A program made the position numbers and the translations under genes. From Blepharisma japonicum (lineage: Eukaryota > Ciliophora > Heterotrichea > Heterotrichida > Blepharismidae), in NCBI GenBank assembly GCA_949751835.1, contig CATKHK010000070.1:62001-126000 (forward strand): a stretch of DNA of 64,000 bases. The letters run 5' to 3'. This document shows positions 35,849 through 47,500 of this stretch, piece after piece. The notes below the pieces were generated by a model, which worked only from the letters and a program-made list of their open reading frames with translations, was not told the DNA's origin and made no database searches. Numbering within the stretch: the stretch's first letter is position 1; each line of letters opens with the position of its first letter.

Positions 35849-38638
35849 ATGATCAAGTTCTTAAATAAAGAAACCAGGTATCAGGTTCCTCGCTGATGAA
35901 CCCACATGAGTTCTAACCACGACATAGTGTGACTCTTCCAAGATGACATTCAAGTGTCACCTGATGAGCGGTTTCCTTTTTACTTGAAATTGGTAAGGGT
36001 TGCAGTGCTCCAACTAATTTTATTGTGCGCAGTCGCATTTTTATTCGGCAATGGCGAGTATTTTTATAACGAATGCCAAAGGAGGAAGAAATGTATGACA
36101 TATTGCCAAGAAGCCTATTTTCCTTTATTAACATGCTCAAATTCAGGCTATATGCTGAATTACAAAGGAAATGAGTACACAAGGCTATGGAATTACCCTT
36201 ATTATGATAACTCAGAATATAGGATTTGCTATGGCTATATGAGTGACAACCCTGACTACTCCACATCAGAATGGGACTCTAATAGACAAGAAAGGCTTCA
36301 TACTTGTTTTCCAGCTTGCAAAGCAGAAAACGATACAGATTATACAGAAGACACAAGACCTGTATGCACAAGCAGTACTACTGACCCTGGAATGGTATGC
36401 GTTAGAGAAAATGACTCATGCGAACAAGTGTATTTACCTTCAAGGGTGGGTAGAGTGGATGGGATTTCTTTCGATATTGGCTATGCTTGAATTGCCATTG
36501 CTATTGCAAACTGTTTTCAGTATATTTACTTGTATATCCTTATATTTACGCTTGGACTCAAGTCTATGAGCATAAACAACATTAAAATAGGCTTCATGAA
36601 ATGTGGCGTGGAAACTGTTATTTTGGTTATTTCTGGGCTTTGTTCGCTGCTAATTGTATATCAAGCTACACTTATTGATGCTTATGGGCCTTCTAAAGAG
36701 TTTTGGTTCACGTTTTTTGTGGCTTTTATGATAGACCAGTCGAAGAGCTTTGTGTTCCATACAGGGGTATGATATTTTTTATTCCGTAGATGTGGATACT
36801 TAAGAACAAACGAAGAAGATTTTATCGACCCAGCTTGGAAACATAAAGATGAGCAAGCACAATTATCAATTCGTGGCCAAATCGCTAAAATAATGGAGAC
36901 AAATCAGTATAAATTTTGTTCTATGGGCTTTCTAGGCATTTATGCTGTCTATGTTTTAGCAATTTTAAGTATTGGCTCAAATACCATCCTCGATATTATT
37001 GATGTATCCTTTATAGGTGTCTTTTTATTTGAAATTTGTGTAGCTACATGGGTCAATTGCATGAAAAACTTTATGGACTTATTTAATATCTTTGACGCTG
37101 TTATTGTGTCTGTATCTTTTATTCTATATTTTGTAGGGGTTGGAGCTAAAGGATTAGCAGTCCTTAGGTTGCTGAGACTTGTAAGGCTTATTATTGTATT
37201 GAGAAAGGTAACTGCTAACACTCAACGAAAAAGCAGCGGGTATTCGACTGTTTATGAAGAGTCTTTAGCTATACTTAGACAGCTGAAAAATCAGAAGAAA
37301 TTGAGCTTTAAACAGAAAAAAGAGCTCAACTGGGTTATAGGGATTATAGAAAGTGGAAAACTTTATGATGTAGTGGTAGCTCAACAGAACGATAAAGGAA
37401 ATGGGCAGATTTCTCAGGATAATGAAGGCAGAAAATGAATTAATATGGCCACAATTATCGCGAATGATCCTTTGTTGTGGTTTGATAGAGATCTAGACGA
37501 TTATCTGTACGAGCGTCAAAGAGACGACGAACCTGAAGACAATAAAGATGAATTTGAAGAAGAAATCCGCCAGATCATTGGAATTTCTGAAAAAACCCAT
37601 TTTCAACTTGAAAAGATTTTCGACGACATCGGCAAATGGAGATTTAACGCTTTTCAATACTTTGACTTATGTGGGCCTCAGGTAGTTTCTCATTTTATTA
37701 TCAGGCTCTTTAAGCTTTACGACATTTCAAGAAAATTCGAAATCCCAATGATGTCTCTCAAAACCTTTTCAACTGCTATATATGAAGGATATTCCAGCAC
37801 AAATCCATATCACAACGCAATTCATGCTATTGATGTAGCACACAAGCTTAATTATTTTATCTTGACTGGAGACTTAATGAAATATATTTCAGATCTCGAC
37901 ATCATGGCAGCGCTTATAGCAGCAATTATCCATGATTTCCAACATCCAGGAGTCACTAATGAATTTTTAATTAAGCGGTCTCATTCAAAAGCAATCAGAT
38001 ATAATGATTTTTCAGTCCTGGAAAGACACCATTTAGCTAGTGCGTTTGCTGCTTTGTTAGACCAAAGCTGTGATATTACTATTAATCTTACTGAAGATCA
38101 ATACTGGCTAGTGAGGACTACCATTGTAAAAATGGTTTTATCGACTGATTTGAAGCTCCATGACAGGACTTTAGGGTCTTTCAAAAATTCAAGAAATATC
38201 CCGAATTTTCCAAATAATGATAAAGAGAGACAAATTTTGATGAATATCGCCTTAAGGATTGCTGACAATGGAAACCCTCTGCAGCCTCAAGATTTGTACT
38301 TTAAATGGATGGCTTTAATGATGGAGGAATTTTACCAGCAAGGAGACATAGAAGAGCATTTAAATATGGAGCTTACCGCACCGTTTATGGATAGAAAAAG
38401 CACGAATCCTTATACAAGCCAGCTTGCTTATATTGAAGTAGTTGTGGAACCAATGGTAGAAATATGGATTGATTTTATACCAGAGGTGAAAGAAGATATA
38501 TATACTAGAGGACTTCTAGAAAATAAAGAAGCCTTAAGACAAAAGTCAGATACAGTGCCGAAAATGAATAATGAAGAAGATACAAATGAAATTGACATGA
38601 AAAGAAAACGAAAAGAAGGGATGTTGATGGAGAAATAA
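35849..38638 (+). CDS. voltage-sensor-like membrane domain fused to cyclic nucleotide phosphodiesterase
   Basis: One frame of 929 codons. The N-terminal half has a first helix, a long Cys-rich extracellular loop (about residues 70-205, at least a dozen Cys), about three more helices, then a four-helix segment (about 350-455) resembling S1-S4, with NIFDAVIVSVSF in S3 and an S4 of regularly spaced Arg (R440, R443, R446, then R452/K453). No pore helix or filter follows; a charged helical linker leads into a class I PDE domain (about 535-905). The PDE has HNAIHAIDV (H655, H659), HDFQHPG (H695, D696), the IADNGNP metal Asp and the conserved SQ before the last helices, so it looks catalytically intact. 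It should hydrolyse cGMP or cAMP. Start at 35849, or 35828 if a mini-intron is spliced. Confidence 0.85.
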
Positions 38639-39097
38639 TCTATTATCTTTAATTTATTGAATTCAATGGATTTAAGTGAATTAAATTAATAATATTTTAA
38701 AAATAAACTTTTTATAATGCTTGTATAATAATGCTATAAAATTAGGAATTTTGAGACATATCTGAAAATGAACTAATAATTGAATAGCAAATATTAATGC
38801 AAAATAAATAAAAATATTTTTTTGTTCACACCTAGCAAAGTAAGTAATAAAATTAATGTGCATAAATAATTTTAATAATTTTTTTGTGAATATCTGATTT
38901 TAAAAATAAGAGCATTTTTTAAAATATTTTTATTAGAGCGGTTCTATTATTATTAAAAATGTTTAAAAATATCATTTAAGGCGCTAAAATATTTTCAAAT
39001 ATATATACACTGAAGATTTATTATATGAAGGTGTTTATTTATTAATTAAAACTTAAATTGTCTATAGAGAAAAATATACTGGTAAAAATATACAAAG
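38639..39097. other. intergenic, 459 bp, very AT-rich
   Basis: Nothing recognised beyond AT-rich flanks. Confidence 0.55.
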
Positions 39098-39856
39098 ATG
39101 AGCAGTAAAGAAATTGGCAATGAAGATCCAAAAAGAGGACTGCCAGAATTCATAAAAAATCAGTCTCTGCGTTCTATGTCAATTTCTAATATCAGTCATA
39201 CGCAGTCGACCCTTAATTCGCAACTTGAGAATTATATGGATGCTCACCTCAATGATCTAATTAGAAAAAAAAGTCAAGAAGTTAAAGAGTCTCCACCTTC
39301 TATAATAAGCCAAAAGAAGCGGGGCAGAAAACCACTCTATCCTAACCATCCAATCAAGAAGAAAACTGAAGAAAAAGATAAATATTGGCTTAGAGTATTC
39401 AGAGCTTATATGAAATCGCAGTATTCAAAACTGAAACTAAGGTTTACCAAAGACGATCAGCTATTTTGACTTGAACATCTAGGCTCAGAAGGGATACCAG
39501 GGAAAGGAAGTAGATTTTTATCCTATGGAAAAAGATATAAAAATTTTTTATTTTCTCAACCCATTTTTGTTGCATATTTTAGGGAGTGATTTACAAACCA
39601 TGGCCAAGAAGATTTATCTAAAAAAACACCACGAGGATCTGATTTATGATATGTATACTATAATTATGGAAGTAAGAAGCTTTTTAATTATACTCCCAAA
39701 GGATGTTCGTCAATTGATGGTCAAGACTCTCCATTAAGCTGTACTTCTCCACCAAAGCCTCAAGAGGAGCCTTTGGTACACACAACTGGTTTTTGTATGA
39801 TTGATTCAAATAATGAAGTATATTTTGAGTCGTCCATTAAGCAGAAAATAAGTTAA
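39098..39856 (+). CDS. hypothetical basic protein with AT-hook-like motif
   Basis: 252 residues, no intron; three Trp are TGA. The only recognisable element is K-K-R-G-R-K-P (about residue 72), an AT-hook-like DNA-binding core, followed by a basic region (NHPIKKKTEEKDKYWLRVFRA). The rest is unknown, with a W-F-T-N-H-G segment in the middle and a Pro/Ser-rich patch near the C terminus. I infer a nuclear DNA-associated protein, weakly. The stop is TAA at 39854-39856. It stands alone between AT-rich flanks. Confidence 0.65.
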
Positions 39857-40876
39857 TAGCGTTCAATACAAATATGATTAATATTTAAAAATATAATTTC
39901 AAAGGTTATATATGGCATCAGATGAAATTTAGAAAATAATAATCAATTAAAGAAAAAGATGTTGAAGTTTAGAAAGGACTCTTAGAAGATTTATATAATA
40001 TTGGCATTTATGTATATTGTTAATTGGGTGTTTGCAGCAGTAGGAGATAAAGTATTGCTTTTAATTTTAATTAAATCATTTCTAACACTATAAAATATAA
40101 ATTAGTTCTTGCTAGAAAAAATATTTTGCTTGTTAAAAACTTATTTGCAAAATATGGATTTATATTTTTTCCCTGTATAGTCATAGATATATTAGTTTTG
40201 GACTCAAAAGATAATATTTACATGAATTTCCCCCCCCAACTTAGTGATAATATTAATTTAAATATAATTTTACTAATTTTAAAATTTTAAATTCAGCTTA
40301 TTTTTATCAATTTTTTAATAATTATATTTAAACTATATTTTTTTGACATACACATATGCCTTCTTATAATTTCAAAGGTGTCAGTCATTTAAATTTATGC
40401 AAAATCTAAATATCGAGCTTTTAAATTAATAAGAGAAATAATTAAAGCAGTAACGAATAATATTTAACATTCATCACATGCTTATTAAAATACTTAAAAA
40501 TGTAAAGTATTGCTATCAAATGTGTGGGTCCATTATGCCATTTCTATTGCAATCCACAAATAATTCCAAATCAACTTTTCCCAATAATCCAAACAATTAA
40601 TTAATTCGCTTTCCATAGGCCAAACTTTGCAAAGATTGTTATGATTCTTCTATTCCTTCCATTCTCAGGATTTTGGTTTGAGAAATTATTAAAAATTAAT
40701 TTAATTGATTTTTAAGGTCTTTTGAGTTTTACTTTATTATCTTTATATCTCAACCTTTAAATTTTGACAAAATTTAAAACTGCAGTTTTTCCCTTTTCTA
40801 GAATTGAAATTTTTTTAAGCCAAACCTTTTCCTTTATCTATTGATTTCTCAACATAAAATTGGCGAATTTAATAAA
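39857..40876. other. intergenic, about 1 kb, AT-rich
   Basis: No gene supported. A run of eight C (40230-40237) stands out in AT-rich sequence. The last 90 bp resemble the region upstream of the second cathepsin-like gene. Confidence 0.5.
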
Positions 40877-41782
40877 ATGAAAATTTTATTACTTTCGGCT
40901 CTAGTTGTTATTGCCTTATCAGGGCCAGCTATTGTCCGTGACCCATCAGCTCCGCTTTTTACTCAAGAAGATATCGATTTAATTAACCAAAGCCAAGATT
41001 CATGGACTGCCTCACTCGATTGGGTTGGTTCTATGACCTCTGAAGACGTCAAAAAATACGCTACCACCCAAATTAGACCAAGAGAGTTTCCAGAATTTAA
41101 CTGGGGAGCAATACTTGAAAACCTCCAAGTTCCAAGCAGCTTTGACTCAAGAACTACATGGCCAAATTGTATTCACCCAATTCTCAACCAAGGAGAATGT
41201 GGATCATGCTGGGCTTTTGGAGCAACTGAAGCTCTCTCAGATAGACTTTGCATTGGCTCTAAAGGATCAATTAATGTCGTCCTTTCTCCTCAATACTTAG
41301 TTGATTGTGACCATACTAGCCAAGGATGCAGTGGAGGATACCCAGATCTTGCCTGGAGCTTCATGAAGACTAATGGAGTACCTACATACTCTTGTGTCGG
41401 GTACACAGCTGCTAATGGGAATTGCCCAAAAACTTGCGATAATGGATCTTCATTACAATTCTACAAGGCTGCATCTGTCAGCACTTACAGTGGACCATCT
41501 GCAATTCAAGGTGCTATTCTCGCTGGAGGTCCAGTAGAAACTGCTTTTAGTGTTTATGAAGACTTTATGACTTACAGTGGTGGTATTTATAAGCATACCA
41601 CTGGTGGTTATGTTGGAGGACATGCAGTAAAGATTATTGGTTGGGGCAACCAAAGCGGAACCAATTACTGGATTTGCGCAAACTCTTGGGGAACTAGCTG
41701 GGGTATTCAAGGCTTTTTCTGGATTGCCTTTGGACAATGCGGAATTGATAGCCAAGCAGTTGCTGGAAGCCCTCTAGTTTAA
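40877..41782 (+). CDS. cathepsin B-like cysteine protease, copy 1
   Basis: 301 residues from the ATG at 40877, which starts a typical signal peptide (MKILLLSALVVIALSGPA). A propeptide precedes a mature start near V-P-S-S-F-D-S-R. Catalytic residues are present: Gln and Cys in [13 protein letters not shown], His in [11 protein letters not shown], Asn in NSWG. The SDRLCI segment is the cathepsin B hallmark. The region where cathepsin B has its occluding loop is much shorter and lacks the His pair, so it should act as an endopeptidase rather than a dipeptidyl carboxypeptidase. An ATG at 40841 in frame would only add residues before the signal peptide. Location: lysosome/food vacuole or secreted. 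Confidence 0.92.
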   Translation: MKILLLSALVVIALSGPAIVRDPSAPLFTQEDIDLINQSQDSWTASLDWVGSMTSEDVKKYATTQIRPREFPEFNWGAILENLQVPSSFDSRTTWPNCIHPILNQGECGSCWAFGATEALSDRLCIGSKGSINVVLSPQYLVDCDHTSQGCSGGYPDLAWSFMKTNGVPTYSCVGYTAANGNCPKTCDNGSSLQFYKAASVSTYSGPSAIQGAILAGGPVETAFSVYEDFMTYSGGIYKHTTGGYVGGHAVKIIGWGNQSGTNYWICANSWGTSWGIQGFFWIAFGQCGIDSQAVAGSPLV

Positions 41783-42381
41783 GATAATAATTTCATTATG
41801 TCAAATTTTTTATTCGTAAATTAATATGGTCTTAATAGCAGAAACACTTTTTTTATTGAAATGAGTAGTCTTTATTATGTAAATAAAATTATTTTATCTT
41901 GTAAAATTTTATAATTAATCTTTAGATTGAAAAATGGCAATTATACATCGTTTGCTTGAAACTTAAAATTGAAATTATAGAAATTTTTTAAAAATGCTCT
42001 ACATACCTAGAGTAATATATTTATTAAACTGGCCATTTTACAAATTTAGTAGAGAGTTAGTTATTTTGTATTAGAATTTTCATTTTTTATAGATTTTAAT
42101 TGCTCATTATTTTCGAATAATTAATTTTTCGTTCAAGATTTTATAAAATAGACAAATCATATCATATATAAATAGTGAGGGTGATATCTAGAAGATTTTA
42201 AAAATCAGCTAAATATAATTTTCAAGTTACTTCCAATAAATTTTACAGTCATGACTTAACAATCTTTAAATTTATAATAATCGTTAGCAGATAGTTTTCT
42301 TTTTTCTTCAATTGTAAATTTTTTTAATCAGCTTGTCCATTTTAATATTGATTTGGTGACATAAAATTTACGGATTAATAA
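41783..42381. other. intergenic, 599 bp, between the two cathepsin-like genes
   Basis: AT-rich. The last 80-90 bp are similar to those before copy 1 (an ACATAAAATT...AATAAATG arrangement), so the duplication included the proximal promoter. Confidence 0.5.
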
Positions 42382-43287
42382 ATGAGACTGTTATTACTTA
42401 CAGCCCTAGTTGCTATTGCCTTATCAGGACCAGCTATTGTCCGTGACCTATCAGCTCCGCTTTTTACTCAAGAAGATATCGATTTAATTAATCAAAGCCA
42501 AGATTCATGGACAGCCTCACTTGATTGGGTTGGTTCTATGACCTCTGAAGACGTCAAAAAATACGCTACCACCCAAATTAGACCAAGAGAGTTCCCAGAA
42601 TTTAACTGGGGATCAATACTTGAAAACCTTCAGATTCCAAGCAGTTTTGACTCAAGAATTCAATGACCAAATTGTATTCACCCAATTCTCAATCAAGGAG
42701 ATTGTGGATCATGCTGGGCTTTTGGAGCAACTGAAGCTCTCTCAGATAGACTATGCATTAGCTCTAAAGGGTCGATTAATGTTATCCTATCTCCTCAATA
42801 CTTAGTTGATTGCGACAGTACATGCGATGGATGCAATGGGGGATACCCAGATTTTGCCTGAAACTTCATGAAAACTAATGGAGTGCCTACATATTCTTGT
42901 GTTGAATACACAGCTATTAATGGGAATTGCCCAAAAACTTGTGATAATGGATCTTCATTACAGTTCTACCAGGTTGCAAGTGTCAATACTTATAGTGGAC
43001 CATCTGCAATTCAAGGTGCTATTCTTGCTGGAGGTCCAGTCGAAACTGCTTTTAATGTTTATGAAGACTTTATGACTTACAGTGGTGGTATTTATAAGCA
43101 TACCACTGGTGGTTATGTTGGAGGACATGCAGTAAAAATTATTGGCTGGGGCAACCAAAGCGGAACCAATTACTGGATTTGCTCAAACTCTTGGGGAACT
43201 AACTGGGGTCTCCAAGGCTTTTTCTGGATTGCCTTTGGACAATGTGGAATTAATCATCAAGCAGTTGCTGGAAGTCCCTCAGTTTAA
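42382..43287 (+). CDS. cathepsin B-like cysteine protease, copy 2
   Basis: 301 residues, the same length as copy 1 and nearly identical through signal peptide, propeptide and mature enzyme. It reaches full length only with TGA as Trp (42664-42666, where copy 1 has TGG, and in AWNFMK). All catalytic residues are intact ([27 protein letters not shown]). The most different stretch is around the DCD(S/H)T segment before GGYPD. The pair shows directly that TGG and TGA are interchangeable for Trp in this genome. Tandem same-strand duplicate. Confidence 0.92.
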
Positions 43288-43421
43288 GATAATAATAATA
43301 ATTTATTGTGCAAATTCTTTTTTTGAACAATCAATATGATCTTAATAATAAAAAATTAATTTCATAACTTTAGTAGTCATTCATTAGAAATAAAAATTTA
43401 GACAAAATATTTTGCATTAAC

Positions 43422-44351
43422 TTAATTATTAAACCACTCATGAGCAGCAGTACTCAATTCAATAGTCTGATCTCTTATAGATCCTATTACAGCTTCTACA
43501 TCAAACATCGGAGCTAGTTCTGAGTAGCTTAAAATCGCACATTTTTGCTTAATGCCAAAAAGCTTCAACTTCTGAAGTCGTTTGCTGATCATTTTAAACG
43601 TAAATTTGTCAAGATTAAAAAGATTTACTGGCCTTTTTAGCAAAAACTTCAAGAACTCTCCATATGCAGAATGCAAAGTCAAAGGATTGTTTCTTTCAAT
43701 TACTTTTAAAAAGCAAGCAAAAACTATCAATTCAATTGGCTTGAGCTGTATTATAGTTGCTATTTTTTTATCTTCTCGGCTTTCTACAGTCATTCTGCCT
43801 AAATCCTTTGCAAAAATATTCACCTCATCTTCTACTGCTGTTGCTGCTGGAGAGACAAGCACAATTTGACATGAAAGCCTTGACCGAATTCTTTTTTCCA
43901 GCATTTCAACAAAATTTAGATTAGGCGTGATTCCCAAAATGCAGAGCATACACATTTCAGTATGAATGAGCTCAAATAGAGTGTAAAGTAAAACCTGCTT
44001 AATTATTTTGTGTGCGAATTCTTCTATGTCTTTGATAATAATCAAAATTTTATCATTAGGCGATAAGTTTTCTTTAAGGAATTTCAAGCTGTTTTGGATT
44101 GAAGTTTCTTTGTATTCAAGGCTTTTCTTTTGGCTGATTCCTCATACTATAGTTTGGAAAGCTGAGACGTCATCTGAAGCTAAAATTCCACTTATCTTAA
44201 TTATGATAGGTTTATGTTTGCTTTCTAGGGCATTGTCGATAATTTTTTCATTATAATTTCCTCTTTGTCCCATCATTAAAATGCATTGACTTTGTCGATA
44301 ATCATAGCACATATCAAACAAATTTCTCAGCTGGGTATTACAAGATTCCAT
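43422..44351 (-). CDS. ORC4-like origin recognition complex subunit
   Basis: About 309 residues, shorter than the roughly 430 of human ORC4. The strongest match is the central ORC4 segment: I-I-I-K-D-I-E-E-F-A-H, Q-V-L-L-Y-T-L-F-E-L, then C-I-L-G-I-T, and L-E-K-R-I-R-S-R-L-S, the sensor/arginine-rich part of the AAA+ fold. The N-terminal Walker A position reads GQRGNYNEK and lacks the G-K-T/S, so ATP binding here is doubtful. A winged-helix-like C-terminal region follows. Role: part of ORC binding replication origins, by family. It converges with cathepsin copy 2 and diverges from the BTB gene by 153 bp. Confidence 0.72.
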
Positions 44352-44504
44352 TGCTATTTATATTTATTTCAAGTCCATAAAAAGCATTTTCAATAAATTT
44401 TAATTAATTAAACAATTTTTATTATTTCTAATCTCTTCTCTGGGACTTTAACTTTCATTTTTCTTAATTTTAAGAACTCATTCTTCATACGCAGTAATTT
44501 AAAA

Positions 44505-47500
44505 ATGTCAAACACATCTTTTGAAACTACACTTAAAATTCGCACAAGTCCTATAGAGCAATTATCTGACACTGATATATGCATACGGTTTACTTTGGAC
44601 TTCCTTCAAAGAATTAATTTAGCGAGAAAATCGTAATTACTATTCAGACAAGGAAACCCACTTCTTTATCTTGATGAAAATTGTTGTGCAGCTTGCTCAG
44701 AATCAATGATTAGACTTGGGAATTTAGACACAATTTTGCTTGCAAATAATGTAGTTGGAACAGATTTCAAGCATATCGCCCTAGATGGAACTTTTGATGT
44801 CGCGATGTCTCATAATGTTAACAGAGCAGTCTATGACAATTTCAATCGTTTAGTCGAAACAGCTGACCAAAACTCTCAAATAATCCTGAATGACCCATAT
44901 TTTACTCACATTGGCATTTATGCTAAAAGATCTTACTCAATGTTCAAACTCGTTATAATTGTTTTCAAAAATGATTTATGAATCCACCATGCCAAACATG
45001 ATATAGAAGAAGGCTACCACATTACAGGAAAACTGCTTAATCACCAAGTTATCCTTAGCTGCTTAATAATTAAAGACCTAAAAGAAGGATCAAAAGCCAC
45101 ACTTGCAGGTCCAAAAAGAATTAAATATAATTATGATACTTTGGAGTTTGAATTCACTATTCCAAGGGTAATCATAGCTCAAAGAAGCCTCGGCGAGAGA
45201 AATTTGGAATTTTTTGCTTGCCAAGACCAGAGGCAGATTAATTATGGCCAAGGCCAAGATCTACAGCAAATCCCTGACGGGCTAATACCTGTGCATAAAA
45301 TGGCTTTTAGCGGGCTTTGGGAATCGAATATTATGTTTGAATTAAGGAATCCAGAAGATTCAGCTTTTGTCCTGAATGAATATGAGTCAAAATCTCAGAA
45401 AAATGTCATGGTGTTTTCTGGGAACGACTTCAAAAAGTCTGCATTGGCAACTGGCAGAGGGAGAGGAAGAGGAATCACAAGGCAAACTGTAGGGATTAGA
45501 AATTCGTGGGGAAGAGGGGCAGGGACACCTTTTAAAGGAATTGATACAAATTTGCCTAGTGTTCCTGAACTTCCAAGTGGAAATATGGATAGAAATGACA
45601 GTTATTCAAGAAATACTGGATATGGAAATACCGGTAGTGGGTATAGCAGCAGTGGATATGGAAATACAGGAAACAGCTATGGAAATAGGCAAACTTCTAC
45701 AAACAGTTGGGAAAATCAGCCCATTGCCAGCAGTGGGTCTTATATGAGTATGGCTTCAAGCAACAGCTATAACAGAAACAAGGAAAACAGTTATTCCAAT
45801 AATAGAGCTCCTAATGATCCTATTTTGCCAAGTGCTTCCAGGCCAGAAAATCGAGAAGTTCCTCAAGTATTCAATTTTGGAGACAACCCATTTTCTACTC
45901 AAAACTCTGTGCCAAATCCATTCAGTTTATCAAACCCTTTCAGCCAAGCTAACAATCATAATTATAGATCAAGCACTCCAATGCTAAACTCGTCAACTCC
46001 CTATTCCCAGCCTATGTCAAATCAAATTATTTCAACTCCTACAAACCCATTACACTCTTATTCTATAAGCCAGCCCCAAACCTATATAAATAATTACCAA
46101 CCCCAATTTCCTATACAAACAAATCCTATAATTTCTCCAATTCAGAACCAAACGCCTATGTACCAGCAGCCTACTGTTTATGCCTATCCTCAACAAATAA
46201 TTACTCAACAACTACCTCAACAATATATAGCCCAATTTCCTCAGTCTCCAGGGCCAAATTTCTATCAGCCAAACCAGTTTTTTAGCAGCCAAAGAATTGT
46301 TCAGCCTGGCTGCCATTTTGCAAGTCCTCAGCTAGCCCATATGATAAATAGCATTCCTCCAGGGACACCTAATGTTTTTCAAAATTCAGGCCAGCCAACA
46401 CAAGTTTTTTCTGCAAGTAATATAATCCAAAACGGCTTTGGACAGCCATCAGCACAAGGTATTTTTGGAAATACGCAAAGAAGCTCTTTAGGATCTACCT
46501 TTAACAAACCTCTCGACAAACTAAATCAGCAGCTCAAAGCAATCTCACAAAAACCTAAAGAAACCGAAAATATAGAAAATCCTGACCTAGTTAATATCCC
46601 CGCCTTAATCTTGCCAATTCCTAAAGGACTATTAGAAGATATTAGGAAAATTCAGCCTGAAAATACTTCATATAAAACTTTATATCAAACTATGGAATAT
46701 TCTGATGTCCTTATCAGAGTAAAAGAAACTGATATTAAAGCACATAAAGCTGTTTTATACTCTGCTAGCCCTTTTTTTAGGGATTATTTAGATAGACTTA
46801 AAGGGATCCCATCCTCAATTCACGTCGCCAAAATTATTATGCCTACTTGGTTTTCAGTAGAACCATTCAAAATTGTATTGAAATTCATGTACAGCTGTGA
46901 CGTCGAAAAAGAGCTGATTAACTTAGCAACTGCTAAAGAAATTCTGCAAATTGCTGACCATTTAGACCTGATAGAACTTGTAAGAGTAATTATTGTAAAA
47001 TTTGTTATTGTGCAGCTCACAAAAGATGATGTTATTGGGTTATTGCAATTAGCTGGTTCTAGAGGAAAAGATACAAGGGATGAAGCATGGGATTATTTAA
47101 TGGATTCCTGTGCTATGTTTGCTGCTCAGCATTCTAATTGGCTAGTAAGAAACAGAAGAGCTGAGTGTGTAGGACTTCCACTAAGCTCATTAATGAGGAT
47201 GATTGAATTCGCTATGGGCTGTTGTGTCTCTAAAGAGCATATTGCACTAGTTTTAAAGCTGCTGACTGACATCAGATATGCTGATGATATTTTTGCTTTA
47301 GCAACAAAAATCAGTGCTTTGTATATGATAGGATATACTGATAGCACCTTAGATATAAGAATGGTTGACTTTGTCAAACCTTTTACAAAGGAACAGCTTG
47401 GAAAACTAGATGAAAATATGGCAATGGAATATGCAATTCTTGAAGAAAACGCTCCTTATTATCTTACTTTTGTAAGACATACACCAGTTCCTCCACCACA

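Noticed and set aside
36893-38638. Channel protein and phosphodiesterase as two genes (end at 37438, start at 37445)
   Set aside because: The apparent stop is TGA, which is Trp here, and the frame continues unbroken into the PDE.
40480-40690. Trp-rich minus-strand frame upstream of the first cathepsin gene
   Set aside because: Short, with stops at both ends and in the middle, and composed of imperfect CCAAT-like repeats on the plus strand; no support as a gene.
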